NCBI RefSeq assembly: GCF_030063135.1
Contig: NZ_JASISO010000009.1
Location: forward strand, 1-64,000
Reading direction: 5' to 3'
Source: Streptomyces sp. G-G2
Lineage (GTDB): Bacteria; Actinomycetota; Actinomycetes; Streptomycetales; Streptomycetaceae
Length of the DNA: 64,000 nt
Below, one piece after another: positions 20,981 through 29,193 of this stretch. Numbering within the stretch: position 1 is the stretch's first letter; each line of letters starts with the position of its first letter. The translations under genes were made by a program, and so were the position numbers. The notes beneath the pieces were generated by a model. The model had not been told where the DNA came from. It made no database searches and saw only the letters and a program-made list of their open reading frames with translations.

Positions 20981-21169
20981 ATGTCGACGAGTGGAAAGAT
21001 CGCCGCTGCCGGAGTCGTCGCAGCGATCGTCCTGTTCCTCACGGCCGGATTCTGGGTGGGCCTGCTGGTCCTGATCGGGGTACCGGCCGTCGCCTATCTG
21101 GCGCTGGATCCGTCTCAGCGGCGGCGGCTGCGCGGGGTGACGAGCAACAGGAAGCGAATAGGGCGCTGA
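20981..21169 (+). CDS. Small membrane protein
   Basis: A 62-residue protein starting MSTSGKIAAAGVVAAIVLFL, with an AGAGGGGC ribosome site before ATG 20981. Two adjacent hydrophobic segments fill residues 6-45 (GVVAAIVLFLTAGFWVGLLV, LIGVPAVAYLAL), followed by a very basic tail (RRRLRGVTSNRKRIGR). No family is recognised. It sits 24 bases upstream of the MOSC gene and is probably co-transcribed with it. Confidence 0.7.
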   Translation: MSTSGKIAAAGVVAAIVLFLTAGFWVGLLVLIGVPAVAYLALDPSQRRRLRGVTSNRKRIGR

Positions 21170-21193
21170 AGGCGCCGCGAGGGGGACGTTCTC

Positions 21194-21739
21194 ATGGGTA
21201 CCGGTCGGGTCACGGCGGTCAGCAGTAACGGCGCGTACTCGTTCACCAAGTCCACGCGCGCGAGCATCACGCTGCTCGAGGGACTCGGCGTCGACGGGGA
21301 CGTGCACGCGGGGGTCACGGTCAAGCACCGCTCCCGGGTCGCCGCGGACCCGACGCAGCCGAACCTCCGCCAGGTCCACCTCATCCACCGCGAGCTGTTC
21401 GACGAGGTCGCGGAGGAGGGCTTCTCGGTCGCGCCGGGCCAGCTCGGGGAGAACGTCACCACCGAGGGCGTGGAACTGCTCGGCCTGCCCACCGGAACCA
21501 TCCTGCGCTTCGGCGAGGAGGCCGCGGTCGAGGTCACCGGCCTGCGCAACCCCTGCCTGCAGATCGACGCGTTCCAGCCGGGCCTGCTCAAGCAGGTGGT
21601 CGGCCGCGACGAGACGGGCCAGATCCTGCGCAAGGCCGGGATCATGGGCGTGGTCCGCCAGGGTGGCACCATACGCCCCGGAGATGCCATCAGCGTCACC
21701 CTGCCCGCACCGCCGCACATCCCCCTCGACCGGGTCTGA
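21194..21739 (+). CDS. MOSC domain protein
   Basis: A 181-residue protein made almost wholly of a MOSC (molybdenum-cofactor sulfurase C-terminal) domain. Landmarks are LEGLGVDGDVHAG, RQVHLIHRELFDE, PGQLGENVTTEGVEL and the conserved cysteine in GLRNPCLQID. Related proteins (YiiM type) bind molybdenum cofactor and act on N-hydroxylated substrates or transfer sulfur. The gene follows a small membrane-protein gene. Confidence 0.9.
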   Translation: MGTGRVTAVSSNGAYSFTKSTRASITLLEGLGVDGDVHAGVTVKHRSRVAADPTQPNLRQVHLIHRELFDEVAEEGFSVAPGQLGENVTTEGVELLGLPTGTILRFGEEAAVEVTGLRNPCLQIDAFQPGLLKQVVGRDETGQILRKAGIMGVVRQGGTIRPGDAISVTLPAPPHIPLDRV

Positions 21740-21760
21740 CCCCCTCCGCGCGCCCCCTCC

Positions 21761-21792
21761 GCGCCACTACGCCGACCGCGCCACTACGCCGA
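21761..21792. repeat. Two tandem copies of a 15-bp unit
   Basis: GCGCCACTACGCCGA occurs at 21761-21775 and 21778-21792 (period 17) in the convergent gap between the MOSC gene and the hypothetical gene at 21835. It is followed by GC-rich complementary stretches that may help termination. Confidence 0.45.
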
Positions 21793-21834
21793 GCGCGTCA
21801 CGTACGCCGGCCGCTGACACCGGCCGCGCACCGC

Positions 21835-22638
21835 TCACACCGGCCTGACCGCCACCGCGTCCAGTGCCGCCAGCAGCGCGGGCAGGTCTCCGTCCGCGTC
21901 GCCGCCTCCGCCGTCCCCGGCCCCGCCGCGGGGTACCGGGATGACCTCGCTGGGGCCCTCGTCCAGCAGGACGAAGGCGATGTCGTCGGTACGGGCCACC
22001 AGCGACCACCCGGGTCCGTCGACCCGGAGGGTCCTGGTTCCCTCACCCGCGAACCCGGACCGCACCCGTCCCGGCGGCGGCGGGTCCGTGGTGTAGGCGC
22101 GGGCCTCCGCCAGCACCCGGGCCAGCCCGGGATGGGCGACGGGCTCGCCGCCGTCGGTCTCGAACCGCTCGCGCCACTCGGTCCACTGCCGGGCGATCTG
22201 GTCCGCGCCCATCCGCCGCTGCACCGGACCCCATGCCTCGGCCGACGGCGGTGCGAGCGGCACCCGCCCAGTACCGTCCGCACCCTGTTCCGGGTCGTGC
22301 GGTTCGGGGACGCCGGGCGCCGCCACCGACAGGGCCAGCGGCCATCCGGCGAGGGAGACCACGATGCTGCGCTCGTCGGGCGAGAGGTCGTACTCCATCC
22401 CGCAGTCCCAGGAGGCGATGGCCGTCGCGACGAGCGCGACATCGTCCACGACCACCGTCCAGCGCGCGCCGTCCTCGTCCTGGCCGAGCACCAGCCCGTA
22501 CCCGTCCGTGGCCGGGGGAACGCCCAGCAGGGAGCAGGCCTCCGGGTAGTCGTCGCCCAGGATGCTCGGGAACTGGGCTGGGGTCAGCAGTACGGCGGAC
22601 AGCACGTACAGCGAACCGTCGCCCTCCTCGTCGGACAC
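21835..22638 (-). CDS. Hypothetical protein, no family recognised
   Basis: A 267-residue acidic, soluble protein starting at GTG 22638 with GGGAGGG upstream. The N-terminal half (SLYVLSAVLLTPAQFPSILG, TDGYGLVLGQDEDGARWTVV, CGMEYDLSPDERSIVVSLAG) looks alpha/beta. The C-terminal part ends with GGAGDGGGGDADG followed by DLPALLAALDAVAVRPV. There is no signal peptide, membrane segment or catalytic motif. Immunity or SUKH-like proteins can look similar, but nothing decisive is visible. Confidence 0.75.
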   Translation of the reverse strand: MSDEEGDGSLYVLSAVLLTPAQFPSILGDDYPEACSLLGVPPATDGYGLVLGQDEDGARWTVVVDDVALVATAIASWDCGMEYDLSPDERSIVVSLAGWPLALSVAAPGVPEPHDPEQGADGTGRVPLAPPSAEAWGPVQRRMGADQIARQWTEWRERFETDGGEPVAHPGLARVLAEARAYTTDPPPPGRVRSGFAGEGTRTLRVDGPGWSLVARTDDIAFVLLDEGPSEVIPVPRGGAGDGGGGDADGDLPALLAALDAVAVRPV

Positions 22639-22773
22639 GTACCCTCCCGGTGGTTCACCTGTCGGCGCACCCTAACCAGCGAGTAACCCGCGCGTCGAGA
22701 GCCGGAGAGTGCCGATTTCCAAGGCCCCTGCCTGCACGTAGAGTTGGGAACCCGCCACAGAAAGGGTCCCTCG

Positions 22774-23688
22774 GTGCAGCGTTACGACCGGCTGAAGGAG
22801 ATCCTCCGGCTCGATCCGGAGCGAGATTTCCTGGCCATCTACCGGCTCACCGCCACCTACGAGTTCCCCTGGGACCACGCCCGGGCGCTGGAACTCGCCT
22901 TCTTGCGGATCTACGCCGTTCCCGGCATCGGCGCGCTGCTCGCCGAGACCGCCGCGTCCACCGACCGCACCCAGAAGCGCTACGACGACACCGTGCTGCT
23001 CCTCGACGCGGTGCTGGAACACGGCTTCGACAGCGATACGGCGCGCATCGCGATCCGGCGCGTGAACGGCACGCTCCGCGGCTACGACCTCTCCCACGAC
23101 GAGATGCGCTACGTCCTGTCCACCTTCGTGGTGGTTCCGAAACGCTGGCTGGACGCCTACGGCTGGCGTTCGCTGACCCACCACGAGCTGCGGGCCTGCG
23201 CGCGGTACTACGCCACGCTCGGCCGGCACTTGGGCATCACGGACATCCCGGACTCGTACGAGGAGTTCGAGGCCACGCTGAACGCCTACGAGGAAGCCCA
23301 TTTCGGCTGGGACGAGGGCGGCCGCAAGGTCGCGGACGCCAGCCTCGCCCTGATGGCCTCCTGGTACCCGGCCCCGCTCGCCCCCCTGGTGCGCGGCGGC
23401 GCCCTGGCCCTGCTCGACGATCCGCTGCTCGGCGCCCTGCGGTACGAGCCCCCGCACCCCCGGGTGCGGGGGCTGGTCCGGGGTGCGCTGCGGCTGCGGG
23501 GGCGGGCGGTCAGGCTGCTGGCCCCGCGCGCGGAACCGCACTACGCCCGGCAGAACCCCGAGATCAAGAGCTATCCCGGGGGCTATGACGTGGGTGAGCT
23601 GGGCACCTTCCCGGCGCCGGGCGCGGGCGGCAGTCCGGTCCCCCGCCCGCGTCGCCCCCGGGGTGCCGACGCGCAGCCCCCGCTGTAG
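22774..23688 (+). CDS. MpaB-family oxygenase (DUF2236)
   Basis: A 304-residue protein starting at GTG 22774 with AAAGGG upstream. It carries DUF2236/latex-clearing-protein-type features: HARALELAFLRIYAVPGIG, DRTQKRYDDTVLLL, RRVNGTLRGYDLSHDEMRYV, and the histidine-rich SLTHHELRACARYYATLGRH. This family contains b-type haem oxygenases. No signal peptide is seen, so the enzyme is likely cytosolic or membrane-associated. The substrate is unknown. Confidence 0.85.
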   Translation: MQRYDRLKEILRLDPERDFLAIYRLTATYEFPWDHARALELAFLRIYAVPGIGALLAETAASTDRTQKRYDDTVLLLDAVLEHGFDSDTARIAIRRVNGTLRGYDLSHDEMRYVLSTFVVVPKRWLDAYGWRSLTHHELRACARYYATLGRHLGITDIPDSYEEFEATLNAYEEAHFGWDEGGRKVADASLALMASWYPAPLAPLVRGGALALLDDPLLGALRYEPPHPRVRGLVRGALRLRGRAVRLLAPRAEPHYARQNPEIKSYPGGYDVGELGTFPAPGAGGSPVPRPRRPRGADAQPPL

Positions 23689-23699
23689 GCCGCCGCTCC

Positions 23700-23725
23700 C
23701 CGGGGGCCCGCGACGGCGCCCCCGG
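23700..23725. terminator. Intergenic hairpin between convergent genes
   Basis: CCGGGGGC (23700-23707) and GCCCCCGG (23718-23725) form an 8-bp stem with a 10-base loop exactly in the gap between the convergent DUF2236 and methyltransferase genes. A bidirectional terminator is likely. Confidence 0.55.
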
Positions 23726-23727
23726 AC

Positions 23728-24327
23728 TCATGGGCGACGTACCGCCAGCGCCAGGAACCGGTCCTCCTCGTCGGCGTACGAGGCCATGTCCCAGCCGGAA
23801 CCGGCGAGCAGCGGGCCGAGGTTGTGCTCGGCCCGCATGTCCCCGGGGGTCAGTTCACGGCCCTGGCGCGCGGCGAGGGCCGCCCGGCCGATCGGGTGGA
23901 ACAGCGCGAGGCGCCCGCCGGGGCGGACCACCCGGGCGAGCTCCCGCAGGTTCGCCCCGGGGTCGGGCAGATGGGCGATCAGTCCGGCCGCGAACACCGC
24001 GTCGAGGCAGCCGTCGCGCAGCGGCAGTCGCGCGACGTCCGCCAGCAGCAGGGTGCCCGCCGCGTCCCGCCCGGCCCGGGCCGCCTCAGCGAGCATCTGC
24101 GGGGTGAGATCGGCGCCGAGCACGGTCCCGGAGGGGCCGACGGCGGCCCGGAGTTCGGTCAGCGCCCGCCCGGTCCCGCAGCCCGCGTCGAGCACCCGCT
24201 GCCCGAGCCGCAGGCCGAACTCGGACACGGCGGTGGCGAAGGCGGGCCCGTCGCGGGGGAACTTCCGGTCCCAGTCGGCCGCGCGGGCCCCGAAGAACTC
24301 CTGCACGTGTGTGTGGTCTTCGCTCAT
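23728..24327 (-). CDS. Class I SAM-dependent methyltransferase
   Basis: A 199-residue methyltransferase. Motif I is VLDAGCGTGRALTELR (about 44-59), followed by GTVLGADLTPQML, the acidic loop LLADVARLPLRDGCLDAVFA, and the post-motif VVRPGGRLALFHPIG. It begins MSEDHTHVQEFFGARAADWD, typical of the UbiE/Methyltransf_11 group. A GTG six codons upstream is an alternative start. The substrate cannot be predicted. Confidence 0.85.
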   Translation of the reverse strand: MSEDHTHVQEFFGARAADWDRKFPRDGPAFATAVSEFGLRLGQRVLDAGCGTGRALTELRAAVGPSGTVLGADLTPQMLAEAARAGRDAAGTLLLADVARLPLRDGCLDAVFAAGLIAHLPDPGANLRELARVVRPGGRLALFHPIGRAALAARQGRELTPGDMRAEHNLGPLLAGSGWDMASYADEEDRFLALAVRRP

Positions 24328-24465
24328 GCGCCCATGATCCCCCACCGGTCACCGGCTGCGGACAGTGCGCAGGATGACACCTGGGGTGATCGAAGAAGAA
24401 CGTAGCTCTGTCATATTCCAGCAGTTCCAGCTGCTTTCGAAATGCGCCCCCTGTTCGTGGCCTCA

Positions 24466-24481
24466 CCCGGACTAGCGTCCG
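24466..24481 (+). promoter_or_regulatory. Hairpin overlapping the MHYT ribosome-binding site
   Basis: CCGGAC-TAGC-GTCCGG forms a 6-bp stem ending six bases before the MHYT start codon and taking in the first part of CGGGAG, the probable Shine-Dalgarno. It could damp translation of the sensor gene. The structure is short, so the call is tentative. Confidence 0.3.
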
Positions 24482-24487
24482 GGAGCC

Positions 24488-25318
24488 ATGGGACACCTCG
24501 ACCACGCGGCCTACGGCTGGCTGACACCCGTACTGTCATATGTGATGGCATGCATCGGCTCGGCCCTCGGGCTGCGCTGCACCGTCCAGGCGCTCGCCGC
24601 CACCGGCCGCTCGCGCCGCAACTGGCTGCTCACCGGCTCCTCCGCCATCGCCACCGGCATCTGGACGATGCACTTCGTCGCGATGCTCGGCTTCTCCGTC
24701 ACCGGCACCGAGATCCACTACGACGTGCCGCTGACCCTCCTGAGCCTGATCGGCGCCCTCCTGGTCGTCGGCGCCGGGGTGTTCGCCGTCGGGTACGGCG
24801 GGAACCGGGGCCGCGCGCTCGTCCTCGGCGGCCTCACCACCGGCCTCGGCGTCGCGAGCATGCACTACCTCGGGATGGCGGCGCTGCGGATGCACGGCCG
24901 CCTCTCCTTCGACCCGCTGTACGTCGGGCTCTCCCTCGCCATCGCCGTGGTCGCGGCCACCGCCGCGCTCTGGGCCGCGATCAACATCAAGTCCCCGATG
25001 GCCGTGGCCGTCGCCTCGCTGGTCATGGGGGCCGCCGTCAGCAGCATGCACTACACCGGGATGCTCGCCGTCTCCGTCCGCGTCATCCCCTCGGACGCGT
25101 CCCTGTCCGGAGCCCCGCTCATGCAGTTCGTCTTCCCCCTCGCCGTCGGCCTCGGCTCCTACCTGTTCATCACCTCCGCCTTTGTCTCGCTCTCCCCGAG
25201 CGCCGACGAACGCGCGGCCTCCGCCTTCGCGCGGAGCCTGGGCGCGCCGGTCGCCGTGCCTCCCGCCGCTCCCACCGGTTCCGTCACTTCCGCCCCTCCC
25301 GTCCCCGCCGCCCGCTGA
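24488..25318 (+). CDS. Seven-helix MHYT-domain sensor protein
   Basis: A 276-residue integral membrane protein with about seven transmembrane helices and the three MHYT-type motifs WTMHFVAML, ASMHYLGMAA and SSMHYTGMLA, proposed to bind copper and sense small gases or redox state. It lacks the GGDEF/EAL or kinase output domains that MHYT modules usually carry. The short C-terminal tail is Pro/Ala-rich. It ends 58 bases before the conservon gene cvnA on the same strand, so a partnership with that signalling complex is plausible. Confidence 0.9.
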   Translation: MGHLDHAAYGWLTPVLSYVMACIGSALGLRCTVQALAATGRSRRNWLLTGSSAIATGIWTMHFVAMLGFSVTGTEIHYDVPLTLLSLIGALLVVGAGVFAVGYGGNRGRALVLGGLTTGLGVASMHYLGMAALRMHGRLSFDPLYVGLSLAIAVVAATAALWAAINIKSPMAVAVASLVMGAAVSSMHYTGMLAVSVRVIPSDASLSGAPLMQFVFPLAVGLGSYLFITSAFVSLSPSADERAASAFARSLGAPVAVPPAAPTGSVTSAPPVPAAR

Positions 25319-25376
25319 GCCGCCCGTGTACGTCCGTACGTACGCACGCACGTACCGCACCCGGAACGAGGACCCC

Positions 25377-28310
25377 ATGCGCACACCCCGCAGGAAGCCG
25401 GACACGGCGGCGCCCCCGCCGCCCGTGCCCCCGGTGCGCGGCCGCCGGGCACACGCCGGACCTCCGGCGGAGGAGCCCCACCCGGACGCGTCGGCCTCCC
25501 CGGGGCAGGCACACGCCCCCGGCGGACAGGTGTACGCGTCCCGGCCGACGTACGCCCCCGGTGAGCTCGGCGCGCACGTCCCGGGTCGGGGAGCGCCGGT
25601 GCCCGCGGCCTTCGCCGTCGGCCCCGCCTCCGCCGGAGCCGATCCTTCCGGACGACGGCCGGGGGCTCCCGGGCCCACCACGTACGGCCACGGCGCCTCG
25701 GACTTCGCCGCCGCGGCGGCGGCCACCACCGGCTTCGCTCCCCACGGCCGGGGCCGACCGAGGGTCCCGCGCCCCGGCACCGTCCGCGCGAAGATCGTCT
25801 CGCTGCTGATGGTCCCGGTCGTCTCGCTCCTCGCGCTCTGGGCCTTCGCGACCGTCAGCACCGCCCAGGACATCGCCCGCGCCGACCGTGCTCAGCAGAC
25901 CGACGACCGGATACGCACCCCGCTCGACGGAGCGGTGGCGGCACTCCAGGCGGAGCGGGGCGCGGCCGTCCGCTTCCTCGCGGATCCTGCGGCCACCGAC
26001 CGGGCGGCCGCCCTGCGGGAGGCGTCCCGGCGTACCACCGCCGCCGTCGACCGGCTCCGGCTGGGCGACGCGCACACCGTGGCCGACTCCGGCGGGTACC
26101 CGGCCGAACTCGCCACCCGGCTGCGCGTCTTCGTGGCTGCCGCCGACGCACTCGGGTCCTCCCGTACGGGGGCCGCCGAGGGGCGGACCACCCCGGACGC
26201 CGCCTACGCCGCCTACACCGCGGTCGTCGACTCCGCCCTCGGGGTCGGTGGCGCGCTCAGCGGCGGTCCGGCCGGCCCGGAGGCGGAATCGGGAGCCGCG
26301 GCCCGGGTCCTGCTGGAGTTCGGCCGGGCCGCGGAACTGCTGTCCCGGGAGGACGCGCTGCTCGCCGTACCGGGGCCTCGGGGCGCGGAAACGCTTCAGC
26401 GGCTGGCCGGGACGATCGAGACCCGCCGCACCCTCACCGACGCGGCCGCCCGCGACCTGCCCGCCGCGCAGCGGAGTGCTTGGCAGGCCGTGCTCAAGAG
26501 CGCGGGCTACGCCGACCTCACGGCGGCGGAGGACCGGACCCTCGGAAACGGAAACGGAAACGGAAACGGAAGTGGGAGCGGGAGTGGCAGCGGGGGCGCG
26601 AGCGGGGGCACCGGGGGGCGTGAAGTGCAGGGCGTACCCACCGGCTGGGACCCGGCGTACGCGGGCGTGGGCACCTCGATGCGCGACATCACGAGCGCCG
26701 CGCACGCCGGGTCAACGGACCGCACCGGCCCGCTCGCCCAGGGACTGCTGAGCCCGTCGGGAGCCGCCGTCCTGCTGGGCCTGGCCGCCGTTGCCGCCTC
26801 CCTCGTCATCTCGGTGCGCGTCGGGCGCGGGCTCGTCGTCGAGCTGGTCTCGCTGCGCAACGGCGCCCTGGAGATCGCCCACCGCAAACTCCCGCACGCC
26901 ATGGAGCGGCTGCGCGCCGGACAGCACATCGATGTCCTCGCCGAAGCCCCGCCCGGACAACCGGCCGAGGACGAGGTGGCCCAGGTCGGCGCGGCCCTGT
27001 CCACGGTCCACCGGGCCGCGCTGAGCGCCGCGGTGGAGCGCGCCGAACTGGCCGACGGGGTCTCCGGGGTGTTCGTCAACCTCGCCCGCCGCAGTCAGGT
27101 CCTGGTGCACAAACAACTCACCCTGCTCGACTCCATGGAACGCCGCGCCGACGATCCCAACGAACTGGGCGACCTCTTCCGGCTCGACCACCTCACCACC
27201 CGGATGCGGCGCCATGCGGAAAGTCTGATCATCCTGTCGGGGGCGGCCCCGGGGCGCGCGTGGCGGCTGCCGGTCCCGCTGACCAATGTCGTACGGGCGG
27301 CCGTCTCCGAGATCGAGGACTATCCGCGCGTCGAGGTACGGGGCCTCGCCGAGGCGGGCGTCGTCGGCGGCGCCGTCGCCGACCTCACGCACCTGCTCGC
27401 CGAACTGATCGAGAACGCCACCCAGTTCTCTCCGCCGCATACCAAGGTCCGGGTGAGCGGCGAACCCGTGGGCACCGGCTACGTCCTGGAGATCGAGGAC
27501 CGGGGGCTCGGCATGGGCCGGGAGGCGCTCGCCGACGCCAACCGCCGCATCGAGCAGTCCGAGGCGCTCGACCTCTTCGACAGTGACCGGCTCGGCCTCT
27601 TCGTGGTCAGCCGCCTCTCGGCCCGGCACGGGGTCCGGGTCCAGCTGCGTACGTCGCCCTACGGTGGCACCACGGCCGTGGTGCTGATGCCCAACGCCCT
27701 GCTCCAAGGCACCGTCACGGCCGACGGGGGCGCCGAACCGGGCGCGGTCGGCGTGCGGCCGGAGCGCCCGGTCCCCCCGCCCACCGCCGTCCCGCGCGTC
27801 GGATCGCCCCCCGCCGTTCCGCCCGCCGTCGTACCGGCGGCCGGTGCGGCCGGCCCCGCGGGCGCGGCCGGCCAGCCGGGGGCCGTCGGCGACGCCGGTC
27901 CCTCCGGCCACCCGGGTGGCTCCGCAGAGCGGGACCCGCGGCCCGCCCCGGTGGCCGCCCTGCGGATGCGCGATTCCGGCGGCGCGGGACCTCGTACACC
28001 GTTCCCGAGTACGCCGTCCCACGCTCCCACCCCTACTGCCACCCCTACTCCCGCCCGCGCTCCCGAGCCGGAACCCGTGCTGGCCGGGGTGACCGAACTG
28101 CCCCGCAGGGTCCGCCAGGCCAGCCTCGTCCCGCAGCTGCGCGAAGCCCCGGCGGCCCGGGCCGCGACCGCCCCCCGGAGCGCGCGTACCCCGCAGGACC
28201 CGCCCGGGCGCAGCCCGGAGGAGGCCCGGGAACGCATGGCCGCGTACCGGGCGGGCTGGGCGCGGGGCGCCCAGGACGCCACCCCCGTTGACAGCGAAGG
28301 AGCAGAGTGA
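25377..28310 (+). CDS. cvnA: Conservon sensor histidine-kinase-like protein CvnA
   Basis: A 977-residue membrane sensor. A Pro-rich cytoplasmic N-terminus (about 1-140) precedes TM1 (AKIVSLLMVPVVSLLALWAF), an extracellular nitrate/NIT-type region, a Gly-Asn/Gly-Ser low-complexity linker, TM2 (GAAVLLGLAAVAASLVISVR), a HAMP-like region, and a dimerisation segment (FVNLARRSQVLVHKQLTLLD). The HATPase domain follows (LLAELIENATQFSPPHTKVR, EDRGLGMG). A long disordered Pro/Ala tail ends the protein. The usual phospho-acceptor histidine is not obvious, as is common in CvnA. Its stop overlaps the cvnB start. CvnA-D proteins form a membrane complex compared with G-protein-coupled receptors. Confidence 0.92.
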   Translation: MRTPRRKPDTAAPPPPVPPVRGRRAHAGPPAEEPHPDASASPGQAHAPGGQVYASRPTYAPGELGAHVPGRGAPVPAAFAVGPASAGADPSGRRPGAPGPTTYGHGASDFAAAAAATTGFAPHGRGRPRVPRPGTVRAKIVSLLMVPVVSLLALWAFATVSTAQDIARADRAQQTDDRIRTPLDGAVAALQAERGAAVRFLADPAATDRAAALREASRRTTAAVDRLRLGDAHTVADSGGYPAELATRLRVFVAAADALGSSRTGAAEGRTTPDAAYAAYTAVVDSALGVGGALSGGPAGPEAESGAAARVLLEFGRAAELLSREDALLAVPGPRGAETLQRLAGTIETRRTLTDAAARDLPAAQRSAWQAVLKSAGYADLTAAEDRTLGNGNGNGNGSGSGSGSGGASGGTGGREVQGVPTGWDPAYAGVGTSMRDITSAAHAGSTDRTGPLAQGLLSPSGAAVLLGLAAVAASLVISVRVGRGLVVELVSLRNGALEIAHRKLPHAMERLRAGQHIDVLAEAPPGQPAEDEVAQVGAALSTVHRAALSAAVERAELADGVSGVFVNLARRSQVLVHKQLTLLDSMERRADDPNELGDLFRLDHLTTRMRRHAESLIILSGAAPGRAWRLPVPLTNVVRAAVSEIEDYPRVEVRGLAEAGVVGGAVADLTHLLAELIENATQFSPPHTKVRVSGEPVGTGYVLEIEDRGLGMGREALADANRRIEQSEALDLFDSDRLGLFVVSRLSARHGVRVQLRTSPYGGTTAVVLMPNALLQGTVTADGGAEPGAVGVRPERPVPPPTAVPRVGSPPAVPPAVVPAAGAAGPAGAAGQPGAVGDAGPSGHPGGSAERDPRPAPVAALRMRDSGGAGPRTPFPSTPSHAPTPTATPTPARAPEPEPVLAGVTELPRRVRQASLVPQLREAPAARAATAPRSARTPQDPPGRSPEEARERMAAYRAGWARGAQDATPVDSEGAE
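26544..26610 (+). repeat. In-frame GGAAAC and Gly-Ser codon repeat inside cvnA
   Basis: Four exact GGAAAC units (26544-26567) followed by GGNAGN-type units encode a GNGNGNGN-GSGSGSGSG linker between the extracellular region and TM2 of CvnA. Slippage by whole units would change linker length without breaking the frame. Confidence 0.75.
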
Positions 28311-28768
28311 TGATCGAACACCACAGAACCGCCCGGCCCGTGACCGGCACCGAGGGCGCCCGCCGGTCCGGCGAGCTGGACTGGCTGCTGGACGACCTGG
28401 TGGTCCGGGTACGGGAGGTCAGGCACGCCGTGGTCCTGTCCAACGACGGCTTGGCGGTGGGCGCTTCGACCGCTCTCGGCAGGGAGGACGCGGAGCACTT
28501 GGCGGCGGTCGCCTCCGGCTTCCACAGCCTGGCCAAGGGCGTGGGGCGGCACTTCCACGCCGGGGGCGTGCGCCAGACGATGGTGGAGATGGACGACGCC
28601 TTCCTCTTCGTCGCGGCGGCCGGGGACGGCTCGTGTCTGGCCGTGCTCAGCGGGGCGGGCGCCGATATCGGCCTGATCGCCTACGAGATGGCCCGGCTGG
28701 TCAAACGGGTCGGCGAGCACCTGTACACCCCGCCCCGGTTCGCGGCCCGGCCGCCGGCCGCCGGTTGA
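28310..28768 (+). CDS. cvnB: Roadblock/LC7 protein CvnB
   Basis: A 152-residue roadblock/LC7-fold protein, the small scaffold or GTPase-regulating subunit of the conservon. GAAGGAG lies seven bases before ATG 28310, which overlaps the cvnA stop (TGATG). Conserved blocks are LDWLLDDLVVRVREVRHAVV, LSNDGLAVGAS, GREDAEHLAAVASGFHSLAK and LIAYEMARLVKRVGEHL. An orphan paralog lies at 30627. Confidence 0.92.
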   Translation: MIEHHRTARPVTGTEGARRSGELDWLLDDLVVRVREVRHAVVLSNDGLAVGASTALGREDAEHLAAVASGFHSLAKGVGRHFHAGGVRQTMVEMDDAFLFVAAAGDGSCLAVLSGAGADIGLIAYEMARLVKRVGEHLYTPPRFAARPPAAG

Positions 28769-28784
28769 GAGCGGCGGCCGAAGG

Positions 28785-29165
28785 ATGAACGGCCAGTGGT
28801 ACGACGCCGAAGCGGGCCCCCTCGTGCGTCCGTACGCGATGACCGGCGGGCGCACGAAGCCCGGGCCGCACGGGGTCCGGTTCGACCTGATCGCGCTGGT
28901 GGCCGTGGAGCCGGGCGCCGTGGACACGGCGCTGGAGTCGCTCCTCGGACCCGAACACCGGTCCCTGCTCGGCCTGTGCGGGCCGCAGACCCAGTCGGTC
29001 GCGGAACTCGCCGCCGACGCGGACCTCCCGGTCGGGGTGGTCCGGGTGCTGCTCGGGGATCTGCTGGAGGCGGGGCACGTCCGGGTGAGCAGGCCCGTAC
29101 CGCCCGCCCAGCTGCCGGACGAGCGGATCCTGCGCGAGGTCATCGAAGGTCTGCGCGCGCTGTGA
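28785..29165 (+). CDS. cvnC: DUF742 conservon protein CvnC
   Basis: A 126-residue DUF742 protein with VRPYAMTGGRTKP at the N-terminus, FDLIALVAVEP, and a C-terminal winged-helix-like segment (SVAELAADADLPVGVVRVLL, GDLLEAGHVRV). This is standard for CvnC, the third conserved gene of every conservon. It lies 16 bases after cvnB and 28 bases before the cvnD start. Confidence 0.92.
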   Translation: MNGQWYDAEAGPLVRPYAMTGGRTKPGPHGVRFDLIALVAVEPGAVDTALESLLGPEHRSLLGLCGPQTQSVAELAADADLPVGVVRVLLGDLLEAGHVRVSRPVPPAQLPDERILREVIEGLRAL

Positions 29166-29193
29166 TCGGACGAACGTGATGGAGGGGATGGCA

